A stretch of 64,000 nucleotides of DNA from Pipra filicauda (lineage: Eukaryota > Chordata > Aves > Passeriformes > Pipridae), in contig NW_024104520.1 in NCBI RefSeq assembly GCF_003945595.2, positions 2,203,501 through 2,267,500 on the forward strand, written 5' to 3'. Position 1 is the stretch's first letter; every line of letters starts with the position of its first letter. The translations under genes were made by a program, and so were the position numbers. Below the pieces are notes generated by a model. The model did no database searches. It was given only the letters and a program-made list of their open reading frames with translations, and was not told where the DNA came from. Below are positions 13,501 to 22,500 of this stretch, one piece after another.

Positions 13501-16500
13501 TGAGAACTTTATTGTTTGCTTTCAGCACTTCATCTTCCAGGCACGTTTAGTTCTCATACTCAGTGTGGGTGTATGTCTGTTGAATGTTGGCTAAATGTAG
13601 TTTGTTCAAGAAGGAACAAGGAAAGAATGAACCTTGGGAGATCTCTAGTCCAACTTCCTGTACACAGCAGGGGTAGTAACTGAGGTCAGAACCTGGGGTT
13701 GATTCAGTTAAGTCTTGAAAAACTCTGAGAATGAAGATCAAGTGTGAGGTGCTGCACCTGAGTCAGGGCAACCCTCGGTCTCAATACAGGCTGGGGGATG
13801 AACAGATCGAGAGCAGCCCTACTGAGAAGGTCTTGAGGGTGCTGGTGGACATGACCCAGCTGCACTTGCAGCTCAGAAAGCCAGTTGTATCCTGGGCTGC
13901 GTCAAAAGAAGTGTGGCCAGCAGGGTGAGCAAGATGATTATGACTCTACTCCGCTCTGGTGGAACCCCACCTGGAGTGCTGCATCCAGCTCTGGGGTCCC
14001 CAGCACAGGAAGGCCTGTTGGAGCGAGTCCAAAGGAAGGTCACCAAGTTAATTAGAGGGATGGAGCATCTCTCCTATGAGGAAAGACTGAAAGAAGTGGG
14101 TTTCTTCATCCTGGAAAAGAGATGGCTTAGGAGTGACCTAATTGTGGCCTTCCAGTACTTGAAGGGAGCCCACAAGAAAGACGGAGAAGACGTTTTACAA
14201 GAGCATGTAGTGACAGGACAAGGGGGAATGGCTTCAAACTGAAAGAGAGTAGGTTTAGACTGGATATTAGGAAGAAGTTCTTTACCGTGAGACTGGTGAG
14301 GCACTGGAACAGGTTGCCCAGAGAAGTTGTGGATGCCCCATCTCTGTAAGTGTTCCATGCCAGATTGGATGAAGCTCTGAGCAACCTGGTCTAGTGAAAA
14401 GTGTTCCTTTTCATGGCAGAGGAATTGGAACTAGATGATCTTTAAAGTCCCTTCAAACCCAAACCATTCTATGATTCTATGATCTGAAGCAAATTCTCAT
14501 TGTAGTATTATCCATCCCATAGAAGAACTCCTTTAACAGAGGGCAACCCCACCTCTCATTTTCCCTGTCTCTCTCAAAGAGCTTGTGTTCGTATATTACA
14601 GCACTCCATTTTTTTTTTTAAATAGCACCACATCTTCATTATTCTAACTGTGTTAAAGTTTTGTGATTTCATGGGAACCTTACGTTCCTAATCAGTCTGC
14701 TTCCAGTAATGGTGATTGGTACAGTTTTTTAGTGGAAAAGAAAGAGACAAAAAAATTGTAATGATCTACTAGAAAAGAGGGGTGCAGTCCATGAAAGAAG
14801 CCTAACCATGCGGCAGTCAGTCATGTGGCATTTTCTTTTGCACGTTCCTGATAAAATAATTAGGATCTTATTTTACTTGCAGGCTAGCAAACCTGAAAAA
14901 GTGTTGCCTGTCAATTCCCTGAAGCTGTATCTTGGAGTAAAAAAGAAAATGAAGCCACCAACAAAGTAAGAACAGAAAAGAAAATATGTCAAAAACTGTG
15001 TAGCAAGGTACTTGTATCATCAAGAAAGGGGAGCACAAAACATTGTGGAACAAGGAAAAGTCAAGAAGCCAATAGCAGTATGCTGAATTAAATTATTCTC
15101 TATAATATTATTTGTTCTGTTCCTCTCTGTTTTCATGTTACATGTTAACTCTTCTGTGCTAGGAAATTACTTTATTGATTCCCTTTTCGTAATCTAAAGT
15201 GCATTTATTATCTCTTGTGGATATGTTAGCTCCTAGCTCACTTAGTTTTGTGATATGTGTCCTGAATTTCATTGATGGACACACCTTCCTTGCACCAAGG
15301 AAAAAGAGAGAAGAGAAAGCCAGCTACTCATGGCCTTTAGTGGCAGTTCCTGTTGTTCAGTAGAGTATTTTCCTTTTTCAGGGTCTTTGTTATTTTGATG
15401 TTTCTTCTAGCTGAACACTACGGTGCCCTTTACAGTGATTATGTCTCTAGAAAAGAGCAGTGAAAAATGACACCTGTTTTTCTCAGGTGTTTCCAGTTCT
15501 TGTTCAGTCAAAGCTTTTAGTCACTGAGATAATGCGCATAGGATCTTATCCCAGGGGGAGTCTAGGTTGGCTGTAGCCTTTAAACAGATCTGCTTGAACT
15601 TTTCCTTTAAAGTTGGCAATTCAAAACACCCCAAAAACATCTATAAATTTCAAAGATTAGACATTTTAAAGAAAAGGTTGGTGGGTTTTTTGTGGTTTGT
15701 GTTTTTGTGTTTTTGGTGGTTTTTTTGTTTTTTTTTTTTGTTGGGTTTGGGTTTTTTTGTTTGTGTTTTTTTTAAGTTAAACACAGAACGAGTAGGAGAT
15801 TAATCCAAACTAGGAGTAAAAAGATTATGTAAATGAGTCTTTGCAGGTGGTTTTTTCCTTCAGTTTTATTTTTATTCTACTTTAAAAAGCAGAACTTGCC
15901 AAGTCTCTTCTGGATCTCCAGAATTGTCTGTGTTTGTTTCACCTCAGAGGCTTCATTGTGTACCCAGTCCCTTTTTGTTTTCCTAGCAATTATTAAATGT
16001 CCATACACTCATGTGATTCCTTTGGTTTATGGTGCAAGCACATCTCTCTTCCCTCTGTGATTTCCATACTATGGTGGACTCTCTGCTGGGCAGTTTTACT
16101 TCCAGCACCTTTCACAAAGTACAGCCACAGCCAAAAAGAGGCAAGTAGTTAACCACCATCTGCAGGACTTGACTATAACCCTTTGTCCAGAACAAAATGT
16201 TCATTACCTATGAATCAGCTGTGCTGTGAGAAAATGAGAAAAATCCATCCTCAAACCCACAATTCATTCTAGGTTTGTGCTACACATTTAAACCTTTCAA
16301 TTTAATGTTATTTTTTTCAACTTAAAAGCACTGTATAAAGGTAATTAATCTCTGCAGTTTGAAGAATATGTCTCTGTTTATGGAACTGATTTTTGAAAAT
16401 TTTCTTTCAGCTGGGGACTTGCAGTATTTTCTGAAAAGCAGCAGTGGTAGGTAAACATGAAACACATGATTGGTTTAACTTCACTGTCTAATATTTGTTG

Positions 16501-19500
16501 AAACATTCAATTGCAAAATAAGAGTGTTTGAAAATTAATGGACATTATTTTGCTTGCATGTTGACTTTTTACTATGATTTTTTTAAGTAAAGAAACTCTC
16601 TTAATTTATGTGTTTTGTTCATCTTTTGGGATTAAGTGTCTGGCTTCCTTCTGTGGCCAGAAACCAAGCAATAGTCGTAAAGTTAGAATGATAGATTTTA
16701 ATCTTATGCACATGCCTGAAATGAATCACAGGCAAATTAGGGTAAAGTGATAATTTGAATTATTTATAAAACCCTATTTTTTCCGGGAGTGCTAATAATA
16801 GACATCATGAATGAAGGTAAGAACTATTTGAAGTAGTTTAGAAGCCTATTTAATGTTTAATTGCAACAGGAATTTTCATTGTTTTCCTTGTTAATTATTT
16901 ATTGTGTTCTAGGTATATATGTTGTGATGGACAAGATGTGCAGATGGAGTGGTTGATCAGCATTTTTATTGCACAGGTACTAATCTGATCAAAGAAATGT
17001 AACATACTGCTGCTATGAAAATCCCATTAAACAATATGTGTGTGTGTTATATAAGGTTCAATGCCAGTGTTTCTGGAATACTTAATGTAATAAAGCTGCC
17101 TAAAGGTAGGTCTTAGTCTATGAAGACTGAGTGCTTCGAGAGCGAGAAGAATATTGGATTCTGGCATCACTACCCCACCCCACTGTGTTGTATGGAAGCT
17201 GGTTAAAGCAGGAAAATTAATTTCCTTTGTGGAAACTTCTTGTGGGTGAAATTCTGTCCGTTGTCTTAAGGGGTGTGTTTGTGTGCCACAGCACCTGAGT
17301 GCTATTTCTCTGCTCACTAGTTTGGAGGTTGCTAAAGTCATGGAAGAGGAGTGTTCTGTTTAAAAACATAGTGGTGTGAAGTAGCCCTGTTGAAGAGCTG
17401 TGCCAGCATAGCTGTATTTCTCTGATGTCCAGGTTAGCTTAGTTAACACTGACGATTCATTGTGTTGCGTAGGCATTATCATGAAGTACTCTTTTGCTCG
17501 CTACTAGATTGTAAGGAGGGTGTATGTTTGAGTGCCATATAACCCATTCTTGGAAATGGAGTTTAACATATACATAGAATAAGTGGAAGTAAGAGAGATG
17601 GGAAGAATTCAACCCGATAGGAGACTGGAACATAGTTTAAGATTTTAACAGGATGTTGTATCTCTGTCAGATTTTTCTTGTCTTTCCCATGATGTTCAAG
17701 GAGCTTTGCAGAATATCACTGTGAATAAACATTGCTAGATTTATAATAACCTGTGAGCTTTACATGTTGCATAAAGTGGGCTGGGCGCAAGACTGTCGAA
17801 ATACGTACTTCTTAGAGGGTTTCTAAAACAGAATCTGACCTTCTTAGATAGTAGTGCTAGAAGTACAATGCATGCCTTGAAAGTAAGACTTCCAAATTCT
17901 TGTCTTATTCAGCTCCCATAACTGAGGTAACTATTGTAGTTTCCATGGAAACAGCCACCAGTTCTGGCATACATCTCATGGGCATAACATGAGCAGTGTC
18001 ACAACAAATAGGCTCAGAGGTTATTGATATAGGATACTTAGAAATAACTCATGCAAGCTTGGTAACTGTTGAAGTCCCTTTGATGTAAAATAACAAGAAG
18101 GGCAGTTTGTTAGGATTCTGCTCAGGTACTGTGGTATGTAAAATCTTCCTTTGACAATATAGATAAAAAACTGACAATTGCTGCTCAATGTTCAGGATAA
18201 TTTTTTCTAACAAAAAATAAATTAATAATTTCATGTACATTAAAAGAAAATTTGCTATGAATTCATGTTTTTTTTAAAAAACTATTCCAATGAATGAACA
18301 GTGCAATGAATTAGCATACTAATGAGCAACATTGGAAGGGGTTTTTGATTTGGTTTGGTCTTTTTGTGGAATTTGTTGATTTTTTTATCAGCATTCTGGA
18401 CATCAGTAATGTCAGTCTATAAACTACATGAGAAATGGTGTGCTAATGATGCAGTTTTTTTGTATTGTTTTTATTGCAATCTACTGCTTTAAGTTACAGA
18501 GAAAATCTTGAGAATGCAGTGGCTCATACTGGTAAAGCTTGCTATAAGATCTCTAAAAAATTTTGTATCAGACAGCAGCAGACAATTATTATTACATTTT
18601 CCCATTTCTAAATCAGAAAACTGTAGATGTCATCTGAGGTTATTCCTAGTTAGAATTTTCAAGTTGAGACCGTCTTTAGAGAAAACAGCTTGTTTTTTAC
18701 CATATGTGCTATCACTATTTGAGGACACGTATGTTAGAGGGACTGCAGGCAACATCTTTTCTTCATCAGTGGAATAACATAGATTAAAAACTGAAAAATC
18801 CTGTAAAATAGGTTTTGAGGTGTTAAGACATTGCCATTTAATGATCTCTTGCAATTAGGAGGGACATAAACCAATGTTACTCTGCTCCTCAGTGCTTGAG
18901 CAGAGTAAGACTTTATTGGTAATTATTATCAGTAAGATAGTAGTACTATTCTTTTTTTCCCTGTTTTCTGATAATGATTATTCCTATAGTATAAAAAATG
19001 CAGAGGATATAAATAGCAAAGTGTAGGTACCCCACTGTAATCTAGTGACAAGGGTACTTTTGATACAGATGATCAAGTTAACCCAAAGATTCTACTCCAA
19101 GCTGGTAAATACTGTGAGTGTTTGAAGGAGGAGCAATATTTCTTTCAGTTCCATGCAAAATCATCCTGAAAAGCATGGTTGAAACTTGATTCATGAATTC
19201 TGTAATAGTTCTGTACAAAATCACTTGAGCATACATAGCATACAGTTGGAAGTAATTTATTGGTACAAGGATAGACAGTGGTATTCTTCCAGTTCTATTG
19301 CCTTTGATCAACTAGAGGCACGTTATACTAGCATGAGGTGCTGTTGAACAGATGGGTCAAAACTATGAATAAATAAATTTTTTAGGTGACCTCATATGCT
19401 GCTAGTATTTCTGATGTACTTTCCCAGAGATCTATTTTAAGAAATGTTACAGGCACAAAACGGAAATCAGGCTGCTTAATTGACAGGGATAGTTTCCTTA

Positions 19501-22500
19501 AGATTGCTGGGAATTAAGGGAGGCAATTTTCTTCAGAGTCTAATTAAAGTTTCTCAGTCACTTTCTGGATTGCATTTATGTCTTGTGTCTTGATCCAAAG
19601 TAAACTGATTTTGGCTGGCAAGAGCTGCTCTTTCAGATAATACCTTCTCGCTTCATTGGAAGAAAATGTTCTTAATGCTCACTGCGGAGCAACAGGCTTT
19701 GACATCACCCTGGTCAGCACCATGTGTGAGAGTTTTTTACTCTATAAAGATGTGAATCTATAAAATACTTTTTCTGAATTGGGAATTGGGGCTTCCAATT
19801 TCTGGACTACCATCATAAGTCAATAGTCACTACTTCTGATGGCTTTTTACTGGTAATGCTATTTTTACTTGCAGACCACCTGCAAGTATGATCATAGCTC
19901 CACAACTGTGTTTTTAAATACAGTCTTGAAGAGACTTACTTCATGGATTTGCAGTTCTGGCTTGCCAGTTTCTTTTGGAGTTGTGCTAATTTAGCTATAC
20001 CCTTGTACATTCTCTTTGATTCACAGTATGTCATGTTGAAGATTTTTCAGTAAGATACTCTTATACTACCTTGTCCTCAGACCTCTTTTTCTGGTTACCA
20101 TTAACATCACCAGAGGACTGTGAGCTTCGAGTACATGTGCTCAAACTTGAAATACTCATTTAGTGATTTATGTTTTTTTATTTCCTTTCTCTTCACAGTC
20201 TTGTTTTTTCACTCAGAAGGAAACCTCATATGTTCCCAAAACTGACCTGTTTCAGTAGAGCTCAAGCAAAGACTGCTATTGAAGGCAGATCTGTATATTT
20301 GTAGATTGTGGGTTTGGAGCATTCAGAATATCAAGCCATTTCGTTTTGGATAATGCTTGTTATTATAGGTTAAGCAATTATTTTCTTCTAAATTGTTAAT
20401 ATAAATTTTCACAGAATCAAAAAGACCCCTGAGATCATCAAGTCCAACCTATGACTGAACACCACCATGTCAACTAGTACCATGTCCAGTCCACGCCTCC
20501 AGGGACAGTGACTCCACTACCTCCCAGAGCAGTCCATTCCAATGTCTAGTCACCCTTTCTGTGAAGAAATTCCCCAAATGTCCAACATAAACCTCCCCTG
20601 GTGCAGCTTAAAACTATGTCCTCTCATCCTATAACTAGTTGCCTTTCAGGTAGTTGTATCGTGGCCAAAGTGTAGGACCTGGCACTTGGTCTTGTACATT
20701 TTGAAACACTTGTTTGCAAATCGGGGTAATTTTATCTTATTTCAGAAACTTTTGTTGGGACTCCCGAAGGTATGCTTTTGTGGATTTTGAAATTGTGAAT
20801 CAGGTCAATATGCATGTTGCATTTGATATTTTCTATTTTTAGAAGATATTGGAATAATATTAGGGAGGGAAGATGTTTGACACATGAGAATTGTATAGAG
20901 ACATTTTGCTTCTTTTCAGTCAGCATTGTGCAGCACTTAAAAAATATTAAAATAATTTTAAGCATCATAATGTTTTCCTCTTTCTTCTACAAGAGGAGGG
21001 CATGGTGTTGTGCAGTAATAGCTTTTTCCAAGAGAGTTTTGCATACCAAAGAATGTTGTGTATTTATGAAATTCCAACATCAAAAATAAGGAATCATTTT
21101 GTTCTTCAGCATGCAGATATATGGCCACCTGCTGGAAAAGCAAGAAAACAGTCCATAACTAAAAGTCCAAAGATCAGAGGCTTACCACTGATTCCTATTC
21201 ATCAGGAGAAGAACACTTGTAAAATCAGGGGGAATACAGAAGTAAGTGGGGTTTAAACTTGGTATATAACATCTAACTACAATGCTGTAATTGTAAATAA
21301 TCCAGTAATAATAAACTCCCTAGAGCTGGATAAATATAAAATGGAGGTGCTTTTATCAATATCTCTGTCAATGTTTTGTCATTAAAGGAACATTTAGGAC
21401 AATTTAATGTGAACAAGCTCTTGTAATTTAAACTTGTGTCACCTCTTTGGCTGTTCAGTAAATTAACAGTTTTGATTAAAATTATTTGTGCTTGGTTTTT
21501 TTATTAGCAAAGATTATTCATTAGAAATAAGACTTTTATCCGGAAATATATATTGCACTTTATTATAGTGCATTACAGTTTTATTTTAATAAGGTTATTG
21601 AAAACTGTCATTCATACCTTTTCTGTCATATCTTTTCTTCTATCTAAAATAACTGTACTGTTTTAGTACAGTTAGCTCTGTGAATACAGTGGAAAAGTTC
21701 AGATGGAACTGACTGTGATACATTTATATTGTGCTATCATTAGTTTCAAAGAATAAGAGGCTTTAGTTACAACTCTTTGCAGAAACTGAGCTGTGTCACT
21801 ACATTACCTGCAGTAGTGATGCATTTGGACCTTATCATATTAGCTTGAGGTTACTTTCTGGTATCCACATAGATACTGATGTCTGTGAGGAGGACTTACT
21901 TGCCTTACTTTCAGCTGAGATGAAGAAGTGGAGTATTATTCTGCTTGGGAGTAATAGTGGTAACTAACCTGACTGCAGCAGTGAATGACTGTTGAAACAA
22001 CAGTTTGGTCCTTTGACTGTAGCAGTGTTATTTCTCCCATGTATTAGAAGATTTTGAGGGAGGGTAATTAATATAGTATCTGTTATCATCACTAACAGAG
22101 ACAGCAGTTCAGGTGCAGAGTGTTTAAGTTGACTTGGTTCCGTAGCAAGCCAAAAGCAAAGACAGGAGAAGTGCTTTATGTAAAAGACAACTCCATCTTT
22201 CTTGTGATATACTTTCTTCTGGCATTTCTGCTCTGCCTTATCACAGGAGTATAATACAGTGTGAACGCAAGCATAGCTTTCCTATTTTGTTTAATTTGTC
22301 CTTTCTTTTTAACCTTCTCTCAGAAACTATTTTTGAAATTCTTTAATAACTTACTTCTGATGACTGCATTTTCAGACTTCTTTGCTGAAAGTAAATCAGT
22401 CAAAAAACTTCATAACCCTTAGATATATCTCTTAGCTGTTCTTTATTCAGGTACAGTTGAGACCTCTAATCTTTGAGATAGCTACAAATTCAGATATTCT

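Larger units (their letters stand above)
11591..14882 (+). other. ARAP2 intron, about 3.3 kb, with nested CR1 pieces
   Basis: AT-rich intron holding a reverse CR1-like piece (about 13630-13729) directly followed by a forward CR1 (13730-14482). The remainder shows no recognised repeat. It ends TTTTACTTGCAG. Confidence 0.7.

Noticed and set aside
13913..14384. Open frames on both strands resembling a conserved protein
   Set aside because: They are fragments of the CR1 reverse transcriptase and its antisense, not a host gene.
15676..15773. Telomere-like or quadruplex array
   Set aside because: G runs are irregular and there is no TTAGGG periodicity. Kept only as a low-complexity tract.
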